From Nannobrachium achirus (taxonomy: Eukaryota; Chordata; Actinopteri; Myctophiformes; Myctophidae): 64,000 nucleotides of DNA. The stretch lies in the NCBI GenBank assembly GCA_963921795.1, contig OY997642.1:43948333-44012332 (forward strand), in the 5' to 3' direction. Below, piece by piece: positions 12,101-21,720 of this stretch. Under the pieces are notes generated by a model that worked only from the letters and a program-made list of their open reading frames with translations, did no database searches and was not told where the DNA came from. Made by a program: the position numbers and the translations under genes. How positions within the stretch are numbered: position 1 is the stretch's first letter; every line of letters starts with the position of its first letter.

Positions 12101-15100
12101 CATTTGTGGGTCACAGACCACTTTTTATGGGTCACGACTCAAGTAAAAATCCCATTTTCTTTTCCTACAAAAATTGTAATATATATTTCAAAAGATTTCC
12201 CCCTCCCCATAAAACACAACATTGAAGAATTGTATACATTTTCAAACAAACAAACACACAGAAGTAGTGAAAATAGACGATTTACAAGCTTGTAGATCAG
12301 CTATATTCACTGGTTTGGAAATTAGACGAATGTCTAATTTCTCTTTTGGGTCACGGGCTAAAAGGTTTGGGAACCACTGTTGTGTGGGACAGTCAGTCCA
12401 ATTCAATAATTTCTCTCTCTCTCTCTGTCTCTGTCTCTCTCTCTCCCAGTGGTTCAGCTCCCAGTTATTTCCCTCTGGGAGAGGTCCAGCTGACGGTCAG
12501 ACACAGCCCCCAGAGGAACAAGCTGATTGTAGTGGTGCACGCCTGCAGGTAGGACGCAACATGACAGAGCTCTGTTCACTTTAGGGGAAAATATCATTTG
12601 AATATAAAATACTAAACAGAAGGTTTGGTTAGCCAGTTTTTATCCTGAATAATAATCCTATAGTTATAATTTAAACTAGGCGGTTCTACATGTTTTAGGC
12701 TAGAGATCTTCCAGTGCCAGTGCGTTAGTGACCTTTATTTTTTAAATATGTAATAGCTCATTGTCATTAAAGGCTTTTTTTTTAACTATTCCTTTCTGTG
12801 TGCTTAAATAATTTCCCTTGATGGGACCGCTCGTTGATTTTCCAGTGCCCTTGAGAGTCTCAACACACAGAATGTGAAGTTTTATGTCTGATTTTCACAT
12901 GCCCTCACAATAGAATGATTGATTCAGGAATATGGTTTACTTTAAGTTACTTAGTTATATTCTATAATATTATATTCAACTCTATTCTATCTTTAGTAAA
13001 CCAGTTAGTAAAGTAGTTACATAAAATAACTTTTACAAATAAACCCAAATTGACACATATCAGCCAGAGGACCCCCCATTTGAAAAGATAATGCCAGGGA
13101 CCCCCATAAGAGAAGATTTTACGGCTCTAGAAGTGATTCTCAACCGTTTTAATTTCATGCATTAGGCTACGGACCCCCCCATTTAATTAATGGCACTTCT
13201 ATCTCTGAGACCCCAATTTATATTGTAAAATGAATGTAGTTAATTCTGAGAGTGTACAAATGGAACCTAACAGGTCCATTTGGTTCTAAACTATTATTTG
13301 GCTGGGGAACTCCCTCAAGTGGTCTCCCCGGACCCCAATGCCACCCATGCAGTAGAGCAGGGGTCTTCAACAGACCCCTAGGGGGTCCTCAGAGTTACTA
13401 CAGGGGGTCCTCCAAATCTTTGTGTGATAGAAACTTTTTTCTCCTTTTTTATATTAACCACTTGAACCCTAGCGTCCATATTCTGAGAACTTTAGCCAAA
13501 AATAGCCGATCTACAAGCTCACAACGCCTCGCATCGGCTATTTTTGGCACAGAGGTTTGGTGTAGAGGGAAAAAAGAGCACACCAAGTACAGAGTGAAAG
13601 GTCAAGTTTATTTAGTATTGACGGTTCAAGTGGTTACATATCTGATAACACAAATTGACATGAATCCAAAATACACTGATGATTGTGCGGTCAAACAATG
13701 AAACTATATGGGGGTCCCTTCATCTCTTTCTCAGCTAAGGGGTCCTTGGCCTGAAAACGTTGAAGACCCCTACAGTAGAGGTTAAAACATGTTATCAACC
13801 AAGTACCTCATGTCCTTGAACCTTCCCATCCACAGGAACCTGATAGCCTTCACAGACCATGGCTCAGACCCGTACGTGCGGCTCTATCTCCTGCCTGACA
13901 AACGGAGGTCTGGAAGGAGAAAAACTCACACTCACAAGAAGACGCTTAACCCTGTTTACGACCAGATGTGAGTTACTGTAAACTGCTTTGGTGTCACAAA
14001 CATTGAAGAGATTGTTTAACATGTGCGTTTGATAAGTGCCCTCGGGTTGACTTTTATCATGAAAGTCTTTTGTTGGTCTGTCTGTCATTAATGTGTGTAC
14101 ATTCGCGCTAATAGCATAATTACTGGTTATAATAAGGGTGTGAAAATAATCAACATATTTACATGGCATTCGTATGATTAGTATGGCAATAACGGTGTTT
14201 AGTTGGCCATTTGAACCATATGAACCCTAGCATCCTTATTCTGGGGTGAACATTCTGCAAAAACAGCAGATTTACAAGCTTCATTGTAGATCGGCTGTTT
14301 CCCACCAGGAGATTTGGTGTTGAGGGAAAATATCTGCACACCAAGTATAGAGCCCTGAGGGACCCCGGTCATACAGTGGTGTAAAGTAACTAAGTACATT
14401 TACTTAAGTACTGTACTTAAATACAATTTTGAGGTATTCATTCTTTACTTGAGTATTTCCAATTTCCAATGCTTTTCTACTCCACTACATCTCAGTTCCA
14501 AATATAGTACTTTTACTCTACTACATGTATTTGAAAACTTTAGTTACTAGTTACTTTGCAGATATTAATTAATACCAGTAAGACTCCCTAAAGCGACCAT
14601 CAGGTCGCATGTAAAGGTTACACCCGCCACTCCGACATGTCTCCTTTCCGACACGAACCCTATCTCTAACCCTTACCCTAAACTTAACCTCTATGGAAGT
14701 GTCGCCACTCTGACAATAAGAAGTCAATTTCGGAGTGGCGACATGTCGGAATGGAGAGCGACACCCGGCGCTAAATGGGACAGATCCATGTTGATGAAAT
14801 GACTCTAGATATACTGTGTGCATGTAAAGGCACTCCGTCTGTGTGTCTGTTATCCACCATCTATTGATCATTCATTCTGTCTGTTATCCACCATCTATTG
14901 ATCATTCATTCTCTCTCCATCAGATTTGAGTTCAGTGTGTCAATAGTGGAGCTCCACAGGAGGACGCTGGATGTGGCGGTGAAAAACGGAGGCGGTCTGC
15001 TCTCCAAAAGCAAAGGACTTCTGGGAAAGGTACAGGCCTGACTCTTTCTGTCCTTTCATCAACCTCTCCTTTGTTTCTTATCTCTTCTCTCTCTCTTTTA

Positions 15101-16496
15101 TGAGTCATATTCATGTATGCTGAAGACCGTCTGTTCTTTTCTGCTCCATTATCTCTTTTCTCCTGTTCTCTCACTCACCGATCCACTCTGTTCCTATACA
15201 GTGCTTCTCAAACTTTTTTTAATTTCAAGGACCCCCATAACTCTTGGCAGTGTACAAATGGAACGGGTCAATTTGGTTCCATTTGTAGTTTTAGAGTTAG
15301 AGCCTGTAAGGGTCCATTTGGAAGCCCCTTAAGGAATCCTGAGGGTCCTTAGACCCCACTTTGAGAACCACTGCTATTCACGAATCAACTGGATCCTGGA
15401 CCCCACTTTGAGAACCACTGCTATTCATGAATCAACTGTTGATAATCATTGATCCTGGTATTTCCTTCCTGTTCCGTCTCTCTCCTTCAGGTGATGGTGG
15501 ACCTGACCAGCGAGGAGATCTCCAAGGGCTGGACTCAGTGGTGAGTCAGCAACCAGCTCACCTCCTCATGCATCATGAGTGCTTCTAGTGCATGTGGATA
15601 TGTGGTATTGCCATGGAAATATTCAACGGGACATCATCATTATCAATAGCCTACAAATATAATATGGTTGAATTTATTATATAATTTTTATAATTAATGA
15701 AGACAATGACAGTTATAACAAAAATGTATTTGTTGCACGTTCATTTACAAATACAGTATGTGTCGATAGATGTCAGAGTTACCCCCATACAAGATTTTTG
15801 TTGTTAAGATGTTATCATTTTAGTCATAATGCATCTACAAGCTTGTGACGTGTTGTGAGCTTTTAGATCTTAAAGGTGATACACCATGAAATGTCACTTT
15901 TCCTATTTTAAAACCTTTTTTTGGGGTCCCACTAGCACTTTCTATCCTCACAAAGTCCCATTTCTGACCGTTGTGTCTTTCTCTGGTTTTGGGAAGGCGG
16001 AGGTTAAAAGCATCCCACGGGTTCTCAAAACAGGCTGTCTAGATTTGCTGCCGTCGCTGACGTCATCGATGGCCGTTTTTGAAGATAATTTTTTTTTTTT
16101 TTCAAAAAGTAAAAAAAAAATAAAAAAAATAAAAAAGATTTGGGGGGGGGGGGGGGGGGGGGGGTGGCGCAGTTCAGGCCAAAGGTGGTACTGCAGCTGA
16201 AAATACTCTGAGAGCCATTCAAAATGAGAGAGGCTCTCTATTCAGGAGTGGTAATTTAGCCTCAAACCTTTTGAAAAACGTTTTTGGGACATAAACAATA
16301 TGACATAAATACTTTTAAATGCATGGTGTATCACCTTTAAAGTGGTTAAACTGATGCAACATTTACACATTTTGCTGGGGAACTCCTGGAACCACACATT
16401 TAGAATCATTATTTACATTACAACCCTACTCCTTTATCTTTGTCCTCCAGGTATGACCTGAGTGAAGATGGCCTCGCCAGGCCCCACCAACTATAG
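1954..16496 (+). CDS. esyt2: extended synaptotagmin-2 (E-Syt2), C-terminal exons
   Basis: E-Syts anchor the ER to the plasma membrane and carry lipid between them; C2 domains bind Ca2+ and PI(4,5)P2. Exons seen: 1954-2049, 8333-8407, 8911-8997, 10448-10597, 11293-11804, 12450-12548, 13836-13967, 14924-15029, 15491-15540 and 16451-16496 (stop TAG 16494-16496). All have AG/GT borders and compatible phases. The first four encode C2B ([18 protein letters not shown], then [11 protein letters not shown]). The fifth is a long linker. The rest encode C2C ([46 protein letters not shown]). These match vertebrate ESYT2 from memory better than ESYT1 or ESYT3. The ER hairpin, SMP and C2A exons lie upstream of the window. 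Two ESYT2 paralogues occur in some fish, so a or b cannot be assigned. Confidence 0.9.
2756..2964. mobile_element. piggyBac-like MITE (TTAACCACTT family)
   Basis: Ends TTAACCACTTAAACCC and AAGTGGTTAA form an inverted repeat bounded by TTAA, 209 bp long. It carries a degenerate hairpin module (right arm GTTGTGAGCTTGTAGATCTG at about 2893). Related elements are seen at 13,454, 14,206, 17,930, 34,074 and 58,722. Confidence 0.65.
3636..3737 (+). CDS. candidate in-frame cassette exon of esyt2 (34 codons)
   Basis: A strong polypyrimidine tract (about 3581-3630) and an AG at 3634-3635 precede a 102-nt open segment, followed by GTGAGT at 3738. It has no stop in the frame of the neighbouring exons. 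It begins [16 protein letters not shown] and ends TASLYRSLF. Both the exon before it (ending 2049) and the exon after it (starting 8333) break at phase 0, so it could be included or skipped without a frameshift. It would insert 34 residues into C2B just after the ARNLP strand, where the main form continues SGKKVSS. I do not recognise the peptide. It could instead be a pseudo-exon. Confidence 0.5.
4860..5667. mobile_element. TATCGTCGTTGTCGGGTG MITE, split by a SINE
   Basis: Left end TATCGTCGTTGTCGGGTGAA (4860) and a right inverted end near 5637-5667. A cleaner copy is at 53,258-53,523 and a third at about 11,838-12,031. It contains the hairpin module (5488-5562). A tRNA-derived SINE (4958-5487) is inserted in the left arm of the hairpin, duplicating 15 bp. 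Confidence 0.65.
4958..5487 (+). mobile_element. tRNA-derived SINE with poly(A) tail
   Basis: It begins GGGGGCACGGTGGCGCAGTG, with an A-box-like TGGCGCAGTGG and a B-box GGTTCGATTCC about 35 nt later, the RNA polymerase III promoter of a tRNA head. It runs about 500 bp and ends in a run of 28 A. The 15-bp target duplication GAAACCAGCCGATCT is perfect at 4943-4957 and 5488-5502. A fragment of the same body is at about 35,147-35,240. Perfect duplications suggest a recent insertion. Confidence 0.85.
6121..6661. mobile_element. candidate solo LTR, CpG-rich
   Basis: A 541-bp segment with TGT...ACA ends (TGTCACGGTTTGTTAG ... CATACTGTAACA) sits inside an (AT)n tract that supplies a five-base AT duplication on each side. 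It is strikingly GC- and CpG-rich for its first 300 bp. It has an AATAAA near 6505 and a threefold GCTAATGGCTAA repeat at about 6447-6481. No internal retrotransposon sequence adjoins, fitting a solo LTR. Long open frames on both strands are a GC artefact. Confidence 0.55.
8564..8795. mobile_element. foldback MITE with palindromic centre
   Basis: Inverted arms of about 55 bp (TTAAAGGGGACGACCACCC ... GGGGTGGTTTTCCACTTTAA) flank a second, near-perfect palindrome centred on ACACCGGTGT (about 8682-8740). The whole 232-bp unit could fold almost end to end. It lies in the intron before the esyt2 exon at 8911. Confidence 0.6.
9310..10199. mobile_element. TA-flanked MITE (CCGTATTTTCCGG ends) with nested element
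   Basis: The ends TACCGTATTTTCCGG and its complement CCGGAAAATACTGTA lie at a TA dinucleotide, as in Tc1/mariner-type elements. Subterminal GGACTATAAGGCGCAC occurs several times inside in both orientations. A second element (9339-9949) is nested within it. Confidence 0.65.
9339..9949. mobile_element. piggyBac-like MITE (TTAACTCA family), nested
   Basis: Ends TTAACTCATTGAGTGCC and GGCACTCAAAGAGTTAA are inverted and bounded by TTAA at 9339-9342 and 9946-9949. It interrupts the CCGTATTTTCCGG element. A relative with the same TTAACTCA ends occupies 62,866-63,545. It has no coding frame. Confidence 0.65.
10620..10800 (-). mobile_element. tRNA-derived SINE fragment
   Basis: On the minus strand it has a B-box-like GTTCGATTCCCGATCC followed by CGCATCTCACTCCTCGTC and CCCCATTTCCTGTC, a layout common in teleost SINEs. 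It lies 20 bp after the esyt2 donor at 10598 and does not touch the exon. Confidence 0.5.
11293..11804 (+). CDS. esyt2: esyt2 linker exon between C2B and C2C, low complexity
   Basis: This 512-nt exon starts after CTCACAG and ends at the donor AA|GTAAGG. It codes about 170 residues: runs of Ser, Pro and Gly, a short Asn/His/Gln stretch, and a conserved end with [12 protein letters not shown] followed by [12 protein letters not shown]. The [12 protein letters not shown] block is shared with mammalian ESYT2 from memory and sits just before C2C. The exon is far more GC-rich than its surroundings, and long open frames also appear on the opposite strand and in other frames. Those frames are a composition effect. 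The linker is probably disordered and may be phosphorylated on Ser/Thr-Pro sites, which is inference. Confidence 0.85.
11838..12031. mobile_element. partial TATCGTCGTTGTCGGGTG-family MITE with hairpin
   Basis: It shares CTTGTATCTCCAAGTTTCAA, AAAGCCCCACTTCATCATAC and a right end TTTCCACCGGACAACGACCG with the copies at 4860 and 53,258. The hairpin (about 11,925-11,978) is shortened. It begins 34 nt after the donor of the esyt2 linker exon. Confidence 0.55.
12072..12380. mobile_element. hAT-type MITE with hairpin
   Basis: Ends CACTGTTTCCCAAACAGTGG and GGTTTGGGAACCACTG are inverted. The inside has GGGTCACAGACC / TTTTGGGTCACGGGC. A compact hairpin module sits at 12,266-12,311 (GTGAAAATAGACGATTTACA with its complement). 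A fragment of the same family is at 24,541-24,595. Confidence 0.55.
12450..16496 (+). CDS. esyt2: esyt2 C2C domain exons and C-terminus
   Basis: Exons 12450-12548, 13836-13967, 14924-15029, 15491-15540 and 16451-16496 encode the last C2 domain. Visible marks are [19 protein letters not shown], the loop [20 protein letters not shown] followed by more Lys/His, [24 protein letters not shown] and GWTQWYDLSEDG. The basic patch [10 protein letters not shown] is the segment that in E-Syt2 binds plasma-membrane phosphoinositides (family knowledge). The protein ends ARPHQL. Two nearly identical copies of a hAT-type repeat end lie in the intron before exon 15491 (about 15,330-15,440), but splice sites and frame are intact. 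Confidence 0.88.
13358..13772. mobile_element. hAT MITE with perfect 8-bp target duplication
   Basis: Ends CAGGGGTCTTCAAC and GTTGAAGACCCCTA, flanked on both sides by CAGTAGAG (13350-13357 and 13773-13780). An element of the TTAACCACTT family (13454-13637) with a hairpin module at 13,497-13,550 is nested inside. It lies just upstream of the esyt2 exon at 13836. Confidence 0.75.
14206..14575. repeat. two abutting MITEs (hairpin type, then hAT type)
   Basis: 14,206-14,370 contains TGAACCCTAGCATCCTTATT and a hairpin (14,258-14,305), like the TTAACCACTT family. 14,372-14,575 begins CAGTGGTGTAAAGTAACTAA, a teleost hAT MITE also seen at 28,279-28,705 and 35,640-35,722. Confidence 0.5.
15870..16340. 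mobile_element. MITE with TTAAAGGTGATACACCATG ends
   Basis: TTAAAGGTGATACACCATG at 15870 and its exact complement ending 16340 bound a 471-bp unit. It includes a poly(A)/poly(T)-rich stretch and a run of 23 G (16142-16164). It abuts a hairpin-module copy (15,828-15,870), so one element may have inserted at the end of the other's arm. Confidence 0.65.
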
Positions 16497-17929
16497 AGGA
16501 ACCAACCCAGAGATGAATTCCTCATCTTCATCACGCCTCATCCTGTCTGGAGAGAAACCTAATTAGTGACTGCTGTTTCTCCACACCGTGGCATCTGATT
16601 CCTCTGTACAATGGATATAATAACCTTCCAGATTGTTACTAATCATCTGTCACAATGCAGTTTTCTCCTTTAAGAAATGATAGTTTGATAGAGTAAAGGG
16701 AGTATAATATAAAGTATATTAGATATATTCACACATACACAGTAACATCTCCTCTAGAGCTTACACATGCAATTAAGATGACTGTGTACTGTATGTGTGT
16801 GAGTATGCAGTATATGTGTATACAGATGAAGTATAAGTATTTAAAGTGCAACATACATAATATTTGTAGAGGCTGTAGAGAAAATACTATTTTTCTTGCT
16901 CTTGTTTTTAAGGTGCAGTTTTCTGTCTTGACTGACTGGAGGAAACGTTAACCTTGTAAATATGTATAATGAGAAAAGAAGAGATGGGTGGGAGGGTTTA
17001 TTCTAGAAACCAGAAGAGGGAGGTGTTTGGTAAAAAAAAAAGAAAGTTGATATTTGTAATTTTTTATATATATGATTCTTGATGAATTTGTACATCGGCA
17101 AGATGGTATGGACTAGAAAGGAGAAGAGTGACATGTTTGTTTTGCTTGTTTTGTCTTTTTTATGAACATGATTCATACCATTTCCAATTTTGAACTGAAG
17201 CAGGACTGTGGACAGGTTTGAAAAATGTCTGCCACCAAAGAGACGCATATTTCATTTTATCACTCGTATGGGGCGGGGCTTCCCTTTCTTTTTTTAAAAC
17301 CAAAAATGTATGAATGTTTGCACATCTTTGTTCTATGTCTTTGTCGTCGTTTTAACGTTTAGGGATCGCGCATTCTTAGACTCAAATCGTTTTGTTCATC
17401 CCAGTTGGCACGTCAACGTTTTCAATCGGCTTGAAATCAGTTTGTTAAAAGCCAGTCTTAATTTCCTCTTGCGCTTATCTTTCCTGTATACATATACACC
17501 TGTCAGCATGTGCATATCGTATTACACCTCAATGCTTCTTCAATGCTATACTCTCTATAAGAAAAAGAAACTAATGGACTCCAACACCAAGTCCCAGAGT
17601 TTGATCTGAAAAGGGATTCACAATGTATTCACATTTGTCGCATTGTAATGTAAACTCACATATCGGTATAACTCGGTAAAACTGAGAGCTACTTCAGTTT
17701 AAAACTACATCATTAACTAGTTAAGTTAGAGTTGATTAATCAGTGTATCATTATTAAAGTACCTTCTATTGTGGGCATTGTGCCATTGTTGAGCAGATGA
17801 GCTGTCTGTTCTATCCTACCATGTCACACAGGTCAGGACTAAAGCCTGATTTAAAACGTAGTCGTACAATGGTATCCCGCACCAACAATAGCAGACAAGC
17901 TCACAACAGGTCAATAAGGAAAAGAGGCG

Positions 17930-18082
17930 CTAACCACTTTCAACCATGCCGTCCCTATTTTGGGCATGTCATTATAGCCGAACATTATTTATATAGATCT
18001 ACAAGCTCATAGTGCTCTTGTGATGTGTTGTGGGCTTGTAGATTCAGTTTTTCACACAAAGTATGTAGGGCTTAAATGGTTA
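17930..18082. mobile_element. TTAACCACTT-type MITE with hairpin in the esyt2 3' UTR
   Basis: Left end CTAACCACTTTCAACC, right end CTTAAATGGTTAAA. It contains ATAGATCTACAAGCTCATAG and a matching right arm GTTGTGGGCTTGTAGATTC (about 17,992-18,050). If the UTR call is right, the hairpin is transcribed. Confidence 0.5.
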
Positions 18083-18486
18083 AACAGTCCACTAATACTG
18101 TTTGTCTGTTTGAGTACTTGCATTTCCTGCTGTCTGACTCTGCAGGGTAGCAATGTATGTTTTGTTATTGTGTTATTCTTCTTTATATTTTATTTTTTAT
18201 AGATGTACCAATACTGCAAAAGCCAATGGAAAGAAAATGTCTGGAGGGAAATATGTCCTCATGTTTGTCTTCTCTGTTGAACTTAATTTATCTTTGTGCC
18301 TTAAATTCACATGAAATTATGAAACAAAACGCAGAACGCTACAGTATGATTTATTTTCCTGTTTGAAAATGTCTCCTTCAATGTCTTTTAAACGATGAAA
18401 GAGCTTTTGCTGGACAAGCAGCATCAAGTTGTACCTTTTACTTTTTTAGTTACCAGCATCTGAATCACAATCACACTCTGTCTCAT

Positions 18487-18492
18487 AATAAA
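18487..18492 (+). promoter_or_regulatory. candidate polyadenylation signal AATAAA
   Basis: AATAAA followed within about 30 nt by T/G-containing sequence, about 2.0 kb after the esyt2 stop. It is the most plausible distal signal before the Helitron-like repeats begin. Confidence 0.45.
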
Positions 18493-18649
18493 ATATGTCT
18501 TGGTGAAAAATCAGACTCATAATTTCGACCGAAGGTCGCAGTTTACTATGAGAAACGGCACATCATGTCCGTGTCCGCTTTTTTACGGTCTATGGTTTTG
18601 CCACACTGACATCACGCTGACTCTCACGCTCTGATATCACAGTGATGTT

Positions 18650-19200
18650 GGGAACCAAATCCCTTTTATGCCCATATATGGAGATCCCTGTGATGCCAGG
18701 GGAACCAAATCCCTTTTATGCCCATATATGGAGCTCCCTGATGTCATACATTTTAATCCCATATCTGTGAATATCTATAGGTACCAGGGGTCTCCCTATA
18801 TGGGTAACTGGTCCAATATACACTGGCCAGATGGCCAAGACATGGCGCAAACTCGCTTTTCGCCCTTAGGCGTCTTACTGGTAAAATGTCTTGGTGGAAT
18901 TTAACAGATACTAAACTGGGGCCACCTGCCTGCTCAGGAACAATGCATCTTGTGAATGCATTCCCCCTGGTATTGAAATGTCTGCCCCTTTTATGCCCAT
19001 ATGTGAAGATACCCGATGTCATTTGTATAATGCCCAGTTGCCCACATACAGCTTATATGGACATATCGATGCAAGTCGGGAACAATGCAATGCCCCCTCC
19101 TGGATATGCAGTTGTTGCGTTGTACCCATCCGTCTGACTGTGTGTGTTCATTTTATGCCCATATATGGAGATCACTGATGCCATCAGCATTGGCTCAAAT
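18650..19200. repeat. Helitron-like flank repeats
   Basis: The phrase TTTTATGCCCATATATGGAG recurs at about 18,664, 18,714, 18,990 and 19,153. The same phrase in reverse (TCCATATATGGGCATAAA) recurs in the Helitron relic at 51,655-52,590. No intact coding. The stretch 19,200-19,837 is unremarkable AT-rich DNA. Confidence 0.45.
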
Positions 19201-20659
19201 CTGATGGAGAGAGAATGAATATAAAAGATTGGCTTAATAAACACATTACATATTGTATTCTACAGTTCCCCAAACAATATTGTAACAATTTAAACCAAGG
19301 GACAAACGTATCAGTCAAATGGAGGTAGTGCAGCACCATCTCAAAGCAATTAGTAAAATACTACAATAGCCTACTGTATTGTATACTTCAATGACTGACT
19401 TCAATTAAAGACAACAAAGGTAAACAAAATATGAAGGGAAATGCAGCAAAGAAGCATTAGAGAAGGAGATTGAAAAGATTTCAAATTATATTCTCTTTGA
19501 ATGTCAAACATACTTGTAGAGCTTGTAAATAACATTATTTATTTGTTTTCTTTTATCTACCTGTATTTATGAGTTAACCATATCTTCACATCATTAGCTT
19601 TTACATTAAGCATACAGACAAATCTAGAATCTATTTTGTGGAAGGAAATGTATACGATCAATTATTTTGATTATATTAAATTGTGATTATATATACCTAA
19701 TGACACCGCAGTACTACCATCACTATGTGTCTCATTACATCCTAATAGTTCTCAAATCACAGAGTTATAATAGGCTCTGGGTCCACCGTTATGGTGTCTA
19801 TGCTTTCAAAGGAAATGGAACTTTTCTTTGACAATGGCTAGCCAGATTGGTTGGTGTCTATCACGTCAGGCTGGGAGTGCTCAAGCTTGAAGTAGAGTGG
19901 ATTGTGAAAGGTTGGCAAGGGACGTCCAGACTTCTTATAGAGGAGGAGAGCAGTGACCGCTAGGACTGAGAGCACCGTTAATACCAGCACCACTACCAAC
20001 GCTGAGTGGACATGATGAGGTTGATGAGTTCCCTCTTGTTTATGAGCAGCTACACAATCAAAGGAGCAAAATAAGCAATGCTTAATTAGTCAAAATAATC
20101 AGTAAAACAAATGATCAGTGAATTCCACTGTGAAATAGTAGGCCTACACTATGATCCATGCATGAATCTTACCAACTGTCGGCAACTGTTCTGGCATCAC
20201 TGGCAGAGGAGAATGGAAAATATCAATTAGATAACAACCACTGATAAGGAATCAAATCAAAAAGTATTTTCTGCGGCAAAGTAATGGTTTACTGCATGGT
20301 TTTACCTTTGGGCGTTTCACAGATATAGGCCCTGTCATAAGACTTTTTCCCAGTCCTCCACATGCCATCCTCAGAACTAATCTCTCCATAACTGTCATTT
20401 GCTGGTTGATATTGATCCCAGTTCACGTAATCCATGGGTGTCCCATCCAGCCACAACCACTTCCCTGCATAGAAAGAATACGTCTATGTACTGTATGTCT
20501 TATTGGGTAAAACTTACTATGAAATCCATGTCTATAAGGCATTATAATTTGTTTGCTGTTAAGTGTATTATAATCTTAACACTGTATGTTATAATACTAA
20601 AAATGCTTAATAACAATAATAACACATTATACAGCAGCATGTCTGTGAGTGACCAGTAA

Positions 20660-21419
20660 TTATTAAAGGGGTGGTGACATCCAAAAATAAATTTTGAGTT
20701 TTTTATGCTTTTTTTAATGTTTCCTGGCCTCAATTACACCAAAAAAACACCAACTTTTAACTTGCAGTCGTTCCCCTGTTATCTGTGGTTTTTTGACGAT
20801 TTCTGCATAATGAGGCTCTGATGCTCTGATCATTGGCTCTCGGACAGTGTCGTCACTAGCAGTTAGTGCACCCCCCCCCCTCCTCCTCCTCCTCCTGGGC
20901 TCTACTCTCTCCCTGTTTATATTTCTCCACAGCCCACGTTTTGAGGAAGTAATCTCTACATTATATTGTCCTTTAATCGTAAATATGGGCATATAAAATA
21001 CATGTGTCCATTCAAATATCTTATTTACATCAATATCCTTCATATCAAGTAGTCAGTTTATGCTTTTGTGAAATAGTGAAAATCGCTATGTATCGCTATG
21101 TATTTTCCGCCCTGGCTGCGTCCTTGGACAGCGCCTCCCTCCTCATTACCGAGGCAGAGGACAGCGCTCTGCTCCCGGAGCAGCAGAGCTCCGTGGAGAG
21201 CCTACTATAACTCCATGCTGCCCTGTCCTCCCCCACACACACACGGGCACGGCGACCCGGCGAGCAGACAGTAAAACGCTATGATAACACAAGCAATAGG
21301 TGGTTCTCTAAACGGAGGCATTTAGCCGGTAACCTCGGTCCCGGGGTAAGAAAAAACATTCGCGACTCTCGATGCTGTTCGTGTGTGCCTCTTCAGGGCT
21401 CAGCTCAGCCTCTGTGTGT

Positions 21420-21474
<55 letters not shown>

Positions 21475-21575
21475 TGTCACAGTGTGTCTTGTACCAAAGC
21501 AAAGCAGCGAAACAAATGCATCGCGTCTGCGAACAATGCATGCATCTCTCGGTCAGTGTTGGAGCCGGGGCGGTC

Positions 21576-21618
<43 letters not shown>

Positions 21619-21720
21619 TGAGAGAGAGAGAGAGAGAGAGAGCGTGCGTGTGAGAGCGTGTGTGCGTGACTGCGTGTGCGTGTGTGTGGCCAGTGCAAGG
21701 GAACGTTTGGGTACCATAGT
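20660..21720. repeat. unclassified repeat with (GT)n and (GA)n tracts
   Basis: It begins TTAAAGGGGTGGTGACATCC and includes a C-run, (GT)n at 21,422-21,473 and 21,579-21,616, and (GA)n at 21,617-21,641. It lies in the intron of the minus-strand receptor relic. Frames here are repeat artefacts. Confidence 0.5.

Larger units (their letters stand above)
16497..18510 (+). other. probable esyt2 3' UTR
   Basis: After the stop at 16494-16496 there is about 2 kb of AT-rich, non-repetitive sequence with no splice signal that continues a reading frame. It runs to an AATAAA at 18487-18492. A piggyBac-like MITE with the hairpin module lies inside it (about 17,930-18,082). The 3' end is inferred from the polyadenylation signal only. 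An ATTAAA near 17,753 could give a shorter form. Confidence 0.5.

Noticed and set aside
13252-13701. 149-codon plus-strand frame
   Set aside because: It crosses the boundaries of nested MITEs and includes the hairpin module. No conserved motif.
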